Source: Cliona cf. orientalis
Lineage: Eukaryota; Porifera; Demospongiae; Clionaida; Clionaidae
DNA length: 64,000 nt
Assembly: GCA_963930775.1 (NCBI GenBank)
Contig: OZ005702.1
Location: forward strand, 2,480,001-2,544,000
Reading direction: 5' to 3'
Position numbers and translations under genes: made by a program. This document shows, piece after piece, positions 21,880-32,695 of the stretch. Numbering within the stretch: position 1 is the first letter of the stretch; each line of letters opens with the position of its first letter. The notes under the pieces are model-generated. The model was given only the letters and a program-made list of their open reading frames with translations, was not told the origin of the DNA and did no database searches.

Positions 21880-23982
21880 GCGTAAGTCATCAATAGTCGA
21901 CCACCTTTTATTGTCGACCGATATCTACTATACGGTGGTTTTGGTTGTGGTCGCGTTTTGCCATGCACTATGAACGTATGGCGATGGTACTGATTTTGTG
22001 CATCCTGCGTATATAAAAGTTTCACTCGATATAAAAACTTGGGTAGGTGGATTTTGCTGAAACCAGCGGGAACGGGAACGGAAACGGAAACGGGAACGGG
22101 AACGGGAACGAGAACGGAAACCGGAAAGTACGAGTCATAAGCTAATAATACAGTAACGTGGCCTACGAGTGCGCATGCGTAGTAGGAAACATGCGCTTGC
22201 TTCTGTTCGGCCTTGGCGGCTGGATCAGGACAAGATACGATAGTCATATTGAACAGTGACTCCTTACTAGAATGAATGTGAAGCGTAAGTATTACAAATG
22301 CAGGCAATTTCTGACCGGCCTTTACTGAGCCGGGTGGAGTCCGCTTGTAAAGTATGATCAATAGTAATTTTCTTGTTTGTGTGGCTTGATATTATTTGAA
22401 TAAAAATGTCGAACCAGTGTACATGCAAGCTATTATGTATACAGCTACTAGTAATTAATATGTTATCGTCATTGATGCCCCAATGGATGAGAGTAGTGCA
22501 TGTGCCATGCAATGTAGTATGTGGATCAGCAACGTAACTATTCCGAATTGCCTACCCTTCTCATAATAATATTATAAAATTAATGTATGCACATGTAAGG
22601 GTTGATCATTGTTGCAAAGTTGATTCTCACCGAGTATACTATGTTATGGTATGGTTACATTCAAGCACTAGGTACATAATAGGTGGGTGCATTCATCAAT
22701 AATACAGTAACTGTTGAAGGGGAAACTACATGCACATGAATTTTGCTGATAGACCAATAACATCCTGCTGTATAGTAATTTATTATTGGAATCCAGTGCA
22801 ATAGGGGAACTAACTGCATGATGAGCAAAAACGTACACTTATTAATAGGACAAAGAATCTAAACGCAGGCTTAATTATCTATGAAAAAACCACCTCTCAG
22901 GGTCAGCCAGTTTTCTGACAGATAATAATTTCTTCAAGAGATTGTCTGGACTAATCATAAAAATTAATGATATTGAAAAGTCCACCTCTGCAGTGGAGCC
23001 ACATTCTTGGCCATCTAATGGTCCATAATAATATTTTATTATAGTAGTAATTATTAAGGATACCAATGTCCATGCATGCAGCCGGATGGGTGTATACCTT
23101 TCACTTACCTGCCACAGTAACTATTCATGCGGAACAGAACAGATGCTGCATATTTAATATTAAGTTTATTAATTTAATTGTTATGCTATAGGATGACCGA
23201 GAGTTTAACGTTTAACAATGCCCAATTTTCACCATAAACTACAGACTCCTGTGTGCATGATATGTACTAATTTTAACACCTGGAGCGAATGAGTATTCTG
23301 GTGCCCGTCAGAAACTGTCGGTAAAGGTCGTCAATGTAACATGTCTTGTTGCTGCAGGCCCAGGTTACTCAGTGGGTGTGGCATAGGCAACATTGTGCGC
23401 ATGTGCAGAGCCTTGCAATCGAGCACGAGCAAACTGGTAGGCAGCTATATATCGAGTTTGGCTGTCTTATAGCAATTGCACGAGGGGAGGGGAACTTGAT
23501 AATATAATAATTTTTATTATTATACTTTTTTTTTTGCTTATGACTCGTATTTTCCGGTTTCCGTTCTCGTTCCCGTTTCCGTTTCCGTTCCCGTTCCCGC
23601 TGGTTTCAGCAAAATCCACCTACCCTAAAAACTTGATATTTATGATAATAGCAAGTAATAATCATGATGAAAGTATTATTTTAAGTATCTAGTAGTAGTA
23701 CTTGCATGCACATTTATTATAAAAATCGACGATCGGTCAACATTAGCGCTGTTACAAATTACTGGGCGGTCGACAACAGGTGGAAACGGTCGCCAATTCA
23801 TAAAATCATGGGTCTAACATACTTGCTCATAGTGACCTGCAGAAACGAGAGTAATAGTAATACATGGTAAGTGGTCGTTTAATAGACAAATGAATTATCT
23901 ATCGAATGGAGTTTGTTCGAGGTTCATAGCATATACAGAGCCCGAGTTACAGTCCCGAACGTCTTAGGCGGTCGACTTACGC
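21880..23982. mobile_element. TA-flanked element (Tc1/mariner or pogo type, non-autonomous), 2.1 kb
   Basis: Termini GCGTAAGTC (left) and GACTTACGC (right), each bounded by TA (21878-21879 and 23983-23984). Both ends are rich in GTCGACC/GGTCGAC. Comparison with the sister copy at 11.9 kb shows the host sequence ACGCTACAAACCTGAATCACG resuming at the right boundary. The host segment just left (about 21854-21873) is inverted relative to the sister copy. No transposase is recognisable inside. The centre is a separate foldback with GGGAAC arms. Confidence 0.75.
22047..23618. repeat. Foldback with GGGAAC/GGAAAC hexamer arms
   Basis: Left arm about 22047-22140: GGATTTTGCTGAAACCAGC followed by tandem GGGAAC, GGAAAC and GAGAAC units, ending TACGAGTCATAAGC. 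Right arm about 23541-23618: exact reverse order. The design mirrors the GGACTC foldback at 1991-3350 with a different hexamer. The loop (about 1.4 kb) has no gene I can support. Confidence 0.8.
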
Positions 23983-24058
23983 TACAAACCTGAATCACGA
24001 CCAAAGTGCACGTGTCTAATTAATTTGATCAAAGTGTCTAATTAAATTATTTGTTGTG

Positions 24059-25187
24059 ATGAACAGCGGAACTTCTAATTGTCAATTACTATGTTTGCTC
24101 TCCGCAATGATGTTGACTACTTCAAACCCACACCCTCCAAGATCGCTATCTACATATGAGTTGATTTATGTAACTGATGGTCCAGGAGTGACTACAGAGC
24201 TGACAGGATCCATCATAATGATCTGCCGTTCCTACGCAACTGCTGAGAAATTACCACTCAGTGAGGTGCAGTTCTGGCTCAATAGGACTGCAAACGGTAC
24301 TAGCTTACGAGAGAGAACAGATATCAACGTGTTGGAGGTTGATAAGTATAGCATCCGATTCAATCTCACTCGCAATCTTGAAGGTTTCTATACATGTGGG
24401 AAGTGTACCAATGAAGACTGTGAGATGAGCAGTCAAAAGCAATTAATATGTAAGTGCATACAATACAGTAACTGCATGTGTTTAGCCTATTACTAGCTAG
24501 CTACTGCATACATGTGCTATTATAATAGTTGCTATAATCATGTTGAAAGCACTGATTTGGAATACCCTGTATCATGCATGGCCGAAAATTATGCAATGTG
24601 TATACAATTGTCAGTATGTACCTATATATTATTATTATGCGAATGCTATTATGGCACATTAGAAGTTTCATTGGGCCTGAAGATCTGCCCATGGCCATAT
24701 AATATAATCACTATGGTTTCGGTTTAATCCTGTCCCTGATAGTTGCTGTACTATGATACATTCAATAATGATGTGACGGTCATACTTCTATTTCACAGCA
24801 TTGCAGACACTAATTCCGATATCGGATATACCACAGACTCAAAGCTTTACTCAAGATCAAGTGGTTCTCCAATGCCCCATTCAACCTGGAGCTCTGCTGC
24901 AGTATTATTCAGTGATATGGATTAAGGACAGCGTAGAAATAGCTAAATCACTCAACCCTCAGGAAGTCATGAGAACAGATGACAGATACAGCATTGATGG
25001 CTCTACCTTTGCATTGATTATTGACCCAGTGAGTATGCCGGGTGACTTAAGCGAAGATTATCAGTGTCATGTGTTTGTTACTAATCCAATCACTGGAAGC
25101 AAGCAACAGCTGCAGCACTACCCTCAACTGACGTCTGGCATGCGGCTTTCACTAAGCCTCACTGTCCAGGCTAATGTGGGAAACTAA
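24059..25187 (+). CDS. Secreted two-Ig-domain protein, copy 2
   Basis: Exons 24059-24449 and 24799-25187 join in phase to 259 residues. Same layout as the gene at 12013: short hydrophobic start, Ig-like domain with IMICRSYA...YTCGKC, second Ig-like domain with VVLQCPIQPG...DYQCHVF, no membrane segment. It differs from copy 1 at scattered residues, including loss of one glycosylation site (NRTANGT versus NGTANST) and insertion of PG near DGPGVTTEL. It sits immediately upstream of, and convergent with, the intact beta-helix gene. Confidence 0.75.
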
Positions 25188-25990
25188 CTTTTTGATTGAT
25201 GAGCTCTCATTGCACAGCAAAAAGACCACCAAAATCAATGCACAACATTAAAAAATCCATCAAAGATTGAATAGTAAAATCTTTACAAAAATCAATTCTT
25301 CTACGCGATTTCAGTGATTTTATAGAGGCGTTTGATTTTTTACTATTCAATCATAGAGTGATTACAACATGATTTTGGACTAAATTTTCCTGTGTTGTGA
25401 TATAATAATTATTATAGTATTAGCTGTAGCGTGCCACAATGGCTCCGTGCGACGTGCTGGAATGGCCATAGGGAGGCGCGCGCAACAATGGCTATACGCC
25501 CCAGCCCCACCCACCTATACCGCGTATACGGTATACGCGGTATAGGTGGGTGGGGCTGGGGGGTCTAGGGTTTGGCTATACGTGATATGGATGGGAGGGG
25601 CTGGGGATGGGTTGCCAATGGTTAGCAGGGTTAGTCTCTAGTGTTTGTCTGTGATAGGGGGGGAATAATGATTGGCAACAGCGACAACAGCGGTGGTGTA
25701 GTGGTTGGGGCTCTTGTGTGTGGAACAGAATGTAGCGGGTCGCTTTATGCTTTGATTTTTCACTTGTCGAAATTTTTCTAAGTTCTTGCGAGCCATTCCA
25801 GCACGAAGCCAGTATAGCATGCTGCATTAGCTATAAGCTAGACGTTGTTAGCTAATATTTCAAGAGCTAGAATAAGAGTGAAATCTAATGCTGAGAATAA
25901 GGCATCCAAAATGCTTAATTATATCAGACAACTCAACAGAATAGCATGTCACATGATCTTAAGTAAAACCATGCAATGTTACCCCCTATT
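25188..25990. other. Intergenic with two hairpin elements
   Basis: Contains an inverted pair GATTGAATAGTAAA / TTTACTATTCAATC (about 25264-25351) and a near-perfect palindrome at 25499-25561 (31-base arms, one-base centre, arms containing CCACCCACCTATACCGCG). Neither is present after the sister Ig gene at 13.1 kb, so both are later insertions. Confidence 0.7.
25499..25561. repeat. 31-base-arm perfect palindrome
   Basis: Arms 25499-25529 and 25531-25561 are exact reverse complements with a single base between them. Confidence 0.9.
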
Positions 25991-27511
25991 TTATATGCCC
26001 TTGCATTGTACATTGTTGTCACGACAGACGTTATTCTTTACATTGTTGTGGGTAGCATCTGTCACAACACCGATAAATTCACCTTTAGCGCACGTGTTTC
26101 CCTGCATTGAACAATGAGAAGTGAAAGGGCAGTGTAGCTAACTATAGGTACTTCCACTAACTATTATCTGATTGTATTCCACATTGAAGAGGTTGTAGTA
26201 AGCAAGATATCCAGTGCTGCCTCCTGACAAGTCATTTTTGTACCATAGGTTACGAAGGCCATCATTACCATTTACTGCCTGCATTAAAACTCCTTCTCCA
26301 TCGACAGTCATGTAAGGAGTATCAGCAGCCTTCTGTCTGTTGATGTGTCCTGTATTCATTGTTACATTATTTTCAAATCCCTTCTGATCATAGCCCCGGT
26401 TTTCATTAGTGTCATGCCCAGTGACTTTCTTTACTCCATTGAATGTCCAGCAGGTTGTTCCGGACGCCACCTCTACATGATTGTTATAGATCTGCGTCCC
26501 TGATCCAACAGTCTTACCGTCTCCACCTCCACTCCAATTCACGCCCACTCGACCATTCATGTAGACATAGTTATCACGGATGACCAGGCCATGTCTAAAA
26601 TACCAAGGAAAGCAAGAGGGCACCAGTTTTCCTTGACCAGCAGGACACTGGTGACCTATGTACTTTCCAATCACACCTCCCATCAAGACTTGGTTAACAT
26701 CAATCCCGTAGCGATTATCGACAGGATAGGGTACTGTAAGCTTGTCACCTTCCAGTACTAAGGTAGTTTTCATTGAAGTTGTTGACTTTGCAATGAGATT
26801 GTTGGCAACTAGTGTGTTATTGTCACTATATGATGCTATTGCAGTGCTGAATGACCAAGGCCATATGACCTTGCTGCTGCTATCATCTGGGTTAGGATGT
26901 TGATATGTGACGTCATGGATCTTGTTGCCTACAACCACTTTGTTCTGTCCCATGCCTATCACATCTTCTGCTGTCCACCAGTAACCTTTAAGCGATTTAG
27001 AATCTGTTTTCAAAGCTGGCCAGAACATGACCGCACAGCCATCCAGCTCGACGTTGATGATTCCAAAGTTTGCTCCTTTGGGATCATTATTGAATACACC
27101 AAGGTGCTCCCCGAATGTGCACTTGAAGACAGTCTTAGGTGACAGTGATCCAGGACTGGTGCCTTTCTTGGCCATTTCAGTAGTAGGCTCACCTCTGATG
27201 ACCACATTGCTCTCGATCATGATGTTAGCCTTGAATGAGTATGTTCCAGGGGAGTAATAGACCACCCCACCTCCACCACTTGTGGCAGCTTTTTGTGCTT
27301 CTTCAAATGATCCTCCATAGTCCTTTACATTGTACACACAACTCCAGTTGACCATTGTGTCAGCCCAGGGGTAGGTGCCATTGCCATAAATTGTAGCAAT
27401 TGGGTTGTCTTGTGGTCCACCAGACTTGCTACCACAGGTGGTATTCTTTGGTACTGCTATTGTAGTTCCAACTAATGTAAGTATAGCTAGCACTGTAACT
27501 AAGAACTTCAT
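25991..27511 (-). CDS. Secreted right-handed beta-helix protein (pectate-lyase-superfamily-like), intact copy
   Basis: Exon 1 26162-27511 and exon 2 25991-26101, donor GTTAGT, give 486 residues. Signal peptide MKFLVTVLAILTLVGTTIA. The N-terminal repeat (VKDYGGSFEEAQKAA, then GGGVVYYSPGTY and NIMIESNVVIRG) is the opening turn of Pectate_lyase_3-type parallel beta-helices. Many Asn-rich turns (NNTLVANN, YNNHVEVAS, FENNVTMN) follow. Exon 2 (begins GNTCAKGEF, ends NNVQCKGI) is inferred from conservation of its acceptor and frame in all three copies. Without it the frame ends at 457 residues shortly after the donor. The enzymatic activity and substrate are unknown. This is the only one of three copies without lesions. 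Confidence 0.8.
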
Positions 27512-28555
27512 ATTGAAGAATTTGAGACATTAACTCTTAGCTAGCTTGCTTATAGCTATGTGTTATGATTTGGAGATAGCTAATTCAATTCATAGCTGTC
27601 TTATGATGCTTATGTGACTAGCTATTACATGGGAATTTTATGAATCTGTTTGTAGAACATCTCGATTTAGGATTTCTTGCTGATCGGAAGACCACCATGG
27701 ACTGAGCCGTTTCGATTGCTCTATTACTCCCTAGGATAGGACTCTTAGAGGAGCATCCATGCTTACATGCTGTGGATGCTTAATTTTGGATCGGATTTGA
27801 GCATGCAGTCTTAGTTTTCTTAACAAATTTAATCACAAATACATAATTTTGAGAACAGTATCAGAAATCAAGGAATACCGGGGGTAATATAGTAGTAGTA
27901 CAACAGTTTACTTTATTTGACACTATTTTTCACTAGTCATAATGTTGCTATGGAGAATTTGCTTCAAAAATTCAAAATCATACTATCACAATATAAAATT
28001 TCCTGCACTGAACTGCTTCTCGCTGTTGTGCAAGAGAGTTCATAAGACATATCAGGTTATAAGATATACTGTTATTAATTTTTGTTAGTGATCATGAGCT
28101 TGCTCTCTCTTCTTCGGCCTCTGCTGCTTTCAGCTTTAATCACTCACTTCTCTGTCGCCACCATAGTCTGCTAGAGCTTTAATAGTTCAGTGACTCTAGA
28201 CAGGGTAGCTGTTTCTCAGACTACGAGGGGTCACAACAAATTGGATCCCATTTTTGTCCCCACCCCTGTCAATAAATTATTTCGAAATATTTTGACCTCT
28301 TGGCCCATATATTTCAAATGTATATGATCAGCTATAGTAGAGATTCAGAAGGGTCAGGAGCTGAGTTCTAGATATAAATGGTTAGCAGGGTTAGTCTTCA
28401 GGGTCTGCATGGGGTCCAAATATCATGTGACAGGCTACCGATCAGCTCTATCAACTTGGATTTGATCCCAGATAGCTCCCCAAAGGTAGCATTTCTCCCC
28501 TTGGTCAGCTAGTTCTTAGTATGCACTTTTTAATTCTAAAATGTACAGAATACTA
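27512..28555. other. Upstream region; 27750-28200 is a copy of 34285-34630
   Basis: The first 240 bases match the upstream flank of the third beta-helix copy. 27750-28200 repeats the region just upstream of the 1320-aa receptor gene (shared strings such as TTTTGAGAACAGTATCAGAA and CTGCTTCTCGCTGTTGTGCA). The receptor coding region itself is not present here, so only its 5' flank was duplicated or survived. Confidence 0.75.
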
Positions 28556-30410
28556 GCGTAAAACCTCGATTATCGGCCGACTTGTGTTATCGGCCGAGCG
28601 TACATCGATTATCGACCTATATTTTACGGATATTTACGCGTTTATACAGAAAATTTACAAAGATGATCGCGGCGGAGCTCCGTTTATGCTCGAAGACTGG
28701 ATCAGAGGTTTTAGACTCGTTTGAAGCTACCAGGTAGGCTTAACCTACTTTTACAACTTAAATACAAGGGAGAGAAGGGTATAGAATGGTGTTGAACCAA
28801 TTTGAATGGGCGTGACATGGCGTACTGAATGGTGGTGGATCGTGAGGGCTGGTGGCTAGCTACATCGCCTAATCTGATATTAGACACTTGACTTACTTTT
28901 ATCCAGATCAGAAGAAAGGAGACAGTACTCATATGAACCCCAGAGAGCATCGCCGAAGTTAATATTAGCATTTATATCATGTCATTATCAATCATAAAAT
29001 GTATTGTATACAATGGAGTAATGATTATTCATAGCTCGTTTTCACTGTTTCTGAGTAATGCTGCATAGAACGAGTTGGTTGAAATTGGTAAAGGGTAGAG
29101 TAAATGATCAGATTTCGGACACCTGCGCAGCCGATACGAAGGACTTGGGGGAGGGGTCTTGGCATGATTACGTACCTTAGCCCGTATGGGGACGGTGCCC
29201 CAGCAATGGCCATCGAAGTCCCGCTAGTACTGGTGTGGCAGGCTCGAATTCATGCTGTCCGAACTCATCAATGGTCGGACGCTTTAATTATTCGTCGGAC
29301 AGGCCGTACGTCGATGTCCTAGGTCAACTTTTAGTGATCCTATGTGAAGTGCTCCCGCTGCCCGTCACGCGACGCGTTTGACCTTTGACCCCCGAAGCAT
29401 GCGAACGGCGCTGCGCAACCAAGCTCCAGCAGGTGGACATTTTCAAAACGGCATTTAAATGATCTCTACAACCTAAAACTACTATTTTCGATAATTTACA
29501 ACGTATCTGACTGGTAAAAAGGTACAAAATGTGTGAAATATATCACCTCCGTGGTGGCTGGATCAGGCTGTCCCATGGAGAAGAGTTCAACATTGTCTTT
29601 CTTTGTTTTTACAACTCATTAGGTGCAGTAAACGTAAGAAATATCCTTTATGACCCATATCAATGCCATCCAAATTACTAAAACCGCCGTTTAGAAGTTT
29701 TTGTATTTTAGTCGTCGGATTTAGCTCCGAGGCACAGCGCGATACACTCGCCGTGGGGTCAAAGGTCAAATGCGGTGATTGAAGGGCAGCTGGAGCACTT
29801 CACATAGGATCACAAAAAGTTGACCTAGGACATCGATAGACGGCATGTCCGACGAAAAGTTAAAGCGTCCGACCATTGATGAGTTCGGACAGCATGAATT
29901 CGAGCCTGCCACACCAGTACTAGCGGGACTTCGATGGCCATTGCTGGGGTACAATCCTCATACGGGCTAAGGTACGTAATCATGCCAAGACCACTCCCCC
30001 AAGTCACACGTATCGGCTGCGCAGGTGTCCGAATCAACCTGGTGTCCGAAATCTGATCATTTACTCTAATCACACCTGCTGGTTTCAGTACTGTTGACCA
30101 GGGGTGGCAATTTTGAACAGGTAAGAGTCGACAGACAAAAAGGCTCGATTTGGCCGATAATAATTGTACTGCAGGTGTATGTACAGCCGATAATACCAGG
30201 TGGTTATCGATAATACAGGCCAGCGAACAGGAGTTTCGAGAGATCGCTGTACCGTGTCTGCTGTTCAAAGGTACATTATTTTTATATCACTGTGTAGAGC
30301 TCCATAAGACCAGTCTGTAGGTCTTTGAAGTAGAGTCTAGAACCGTTCCTACTTGGAGTTACGCCCGCGGCCGGAGGCGAAAAACATGGCCGATAGTCGA
30401 GGTTTTACGC
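28556..30410. mobile_element. TA-flanked element (Tc1/mariner-pogo type), 1855 bp
   Basis: Ends GCGTAAAACCTCGATTATCG (left) and the reverse complement of GCGTAAAACCTCGACTATCG (right), flanked by TA at 28554-28555 and 30411-30412. Subterminal repeats of TTATCGGCCGA occur at both ends. No transposase frame is visible. A foldback (29096-30068) has inserted in its middle. Confidence 0.85.
29096..30068. mobile_element. Large foldback, about 270-base arms
   Basis: 29096-29365 pairs with 29790-30068. The tips are TAGAGTAAATGATCAG and its reverse complement. The right arm has an extra duplicated CGGACACC unit. The loop (about 430 bases) carries two inverted DR1-like motifs (29379-29391, 29756-29768) and no gene. 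The short ORFs crossing the arms read the palindrome twice and are not proteins. Confidence 0.85.
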
Positions 30411-30599
30411 TAAATCAATCTTGTTAGCACAAAGTATTTATAGCTAGGCCAGAGTTCCAATTAATATAGTCAAGACTCTTGATATAATATTATGTAACAG
30501 TTCACAAAATCAAGTAACGGTTATGTCACACATGCATGACTCTCGCATGTATTATAGCATGGCTGTGACTATTAGCTAATTATGATAACCCTCAATGTC

Positions 30600-30890
30600 A
30601 ATGTGCGTGCTTGGTAGTATTGAACTACAAACCCTGCACTTGAACAGGGTTCTGGAAGGATGATATTGTTTTCTGCAGGAGTAGGGGAAGGCACCTGGCT
30701 AACAATGTCACTGTATATAAAACTGAAAACCTCTGTGACATACCTAAACTGATTCAGAATTATGCACTTGAGAGCCATGCATACCCTGTTTACATGACCC
30801 TTACCAGTGAACACAGGAGGGTTTGGATGGACAAAAATCGCCAAACGATTGTTACAGTAGTAATCCCTCCACCTATGCCTTGTGGCGAGG
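30600..30890. repeat. Dispersed repeat family, copy 1
   Basis: Shares several blocks with 53580-53960 in the same order: GGGGAAGGCACCTG, TTATGCACTTGAGAGCCA, GACAAAAATCGCCAAACGAT and a terminal GGCGAGGGTT. The short pairing AACCCTCGCC...GGAGGGTT at one end is hairpin-like. It may be a SINE or MITE; I cannot classify it. Confidence 0.6.
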
Positions 30891-31176
30891 GTTGGAATAC
30901 AAAAATTTAATGCTTAACTATTGCTGTATGATTACTCAAGCTGGGAGCCCTGATCCCATAGCATGTATTCATGCATATAATATTCTTCAAAGTGCATGAT
31001 CTATGGTGATTTTTTAGTAATGCATGCATGCCAGCCTAATATTACTTGCACCCTTGAATCATAGAATAATAAGATGTTTCTATGTTTCAATAACCTATGT
31101 ACATTTTTGAACTTAATTATAGCTATCAAACAACTCAATAGAATAGCAAATTTTACATTCTTTGAGCAAGTAAATC
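30891..31176. other. Intergenic, nothing recognised
   Basis: AT-rich 3' flank of the third beta-helix copy. Confidence 0.5.
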
Positions 31177-32695
31177 TTACATGCCCTTACATGGTACATT
31201 GTTGTCACGACAGATATTGTTCTTCACATTATTGTGTGTAGCATCCGTTACAACACCAATAAAAAAACCTTTAGCGCACGTGTTTCCCTGCATTGAAAAC
31301 AGCAAGAAGTGAAAGTGCAGAGTAAATTATTAATTTGATTAATTTCCACTAACTATTATCTGATTGTATTCCACATTGAAGAGTTTGTAGTAAACAAGAT
31401 ATCCAGTGCTGCCTCCTGACAAGTCATTTTTGTACCACAGGTTACGAAGACCATCATTACCATTTACCCTGCATTAAAATTCCTTCTCCGTCGACAGTCA
31501 TGTAAGGAGTATCAGCAGCCTTCTGTCTGTTGATGTGTCCTGTGTTCATTGTTACATTATTTTCAAATCCCTTCTGATCATAGCCCCGGTTCTCGTTAGT
31601 GTCATACCCTTTTGTTTTCTTTACTCCACGGATTGTCCAGCAGGTTGTTCCGGACGCCACCTCTACATGATTGTTATAGATCTGTGTCCCTGATCCGACA
31701 GTCTTACCGTCTCCACCTCCACTCCAATTCACGCCCACTCGACCATTCATGTAGACATAGTTATCACGGATGACCAGGCCACGTCTAAAGAACCAAGGAA
31801 AGCAAGAGGGCACCAGTGTTCCTGGACCAGCAGGACACTGGTGACCTAAGTACTTTCCAATCACACCTCCCAGCAAGACTTGGTTAACATCAATCCCATA
31901 GCGATTATCGACAGGATAGGGTACAGTAAGCTTGTCACCATCCAATACTAAGGTAGTTTTCATTGAAGTTGTTGCCTTTGCCATGAGATTGTTGGCAACT
32001 AGTGTATTATTGTCACTGTATGATGCTATTGCAGTGCTGAATGACCAAGGCCATATGACTTCATTGCTGCTATTATCTGGGTTAGGATGTTGATATGTGA
32101 CGTCATGGATCTTGTTGCCTACAACCACCTTGTTCTGTCCCATGCCTATCACATCTTCTGCTGTCCACCAGTAGCCTTTAAGCGATTTAGAATCAGTTTT
32201 CAAAGCTGGCCAGAACATGACTGCACAGCCGTCCAGCTCAACGTTGATGATTCCAAAGTTTGCTCCTTTGGGGTCAATATTGAATACACCAAGGTGCTCC
32301 CCGAACGTGCACTTGAAGACAGTTTTAGGTGACAGTGATCCAGGACTGGTGCCTTTCTTGGCCATTTCAGTAGTAGGCTCACCTCTGATGACCATATTGC
32401 TCTCGATCATGATGTTAGCCTTGAATGAGTATGTTCCAGGGGGGTAATAGACCACCCCACCTCCACCACTTGTGGCAGCCTTTTGTGCTTCTTCAAATGA
32501 TCCTCCATAGTCCTTTACGTTGTATACACAACTCCAGTTGACCATTGTGTCAGCCCAGGGGTAGGTGCCTTTGCCATAAAGTGTAGCAATTGGGTTGTCT
32601 TGTGGTCCACCAGACTTGCTACCACAGGTGGTGTTCTTTGGTACTGCTGTTGTAAGTCCAACTAATATAGCCAACAATGTAACTAAGAGCTTCAT
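31177..32695 (-). pseudogene. Beta-helix gene, third copy with C-terminal frameshift
   Basis: The frame is open from ATG 32695 (signal peptide MKLLVTLLAILVGLTTA) through 412 residues. A 2-base deletion near 31467 (ATGCAGGGTAAA against ATGCAGGCAGTAAA) then shifts it to a stop. The out-of-frame remainder (31360-31456) and exon 2 (31177-31287, begins GNTCAKGFF) remain well conserved, so the lesion is recent. A truncated 412-residue product could still be made. All other features match the intact copy at 25991-27511. Confidence 0.8.

Noticed and set aside
21843..22361. 172-residue minus-strand ORF
   Set aside because: It runs through the hexamer arm of a foldback (VPVPVSVSV repeats come from GGGAAC units) and across the element boundary; not protein-like outside that.
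26897..27142. Plus-strand ORFs repeated in all three beta-helix copies (also 14362 and 32087)
   Set aside because: Conserved only because they lie antisense to the beta-helix coding exon.
29825..30268. 147-residue minus-strand ORF, and the matching 29104-29322 ORF
   Set aside because: Both read the two arms of the same palindrome and therefore look alike; no conserved protein.
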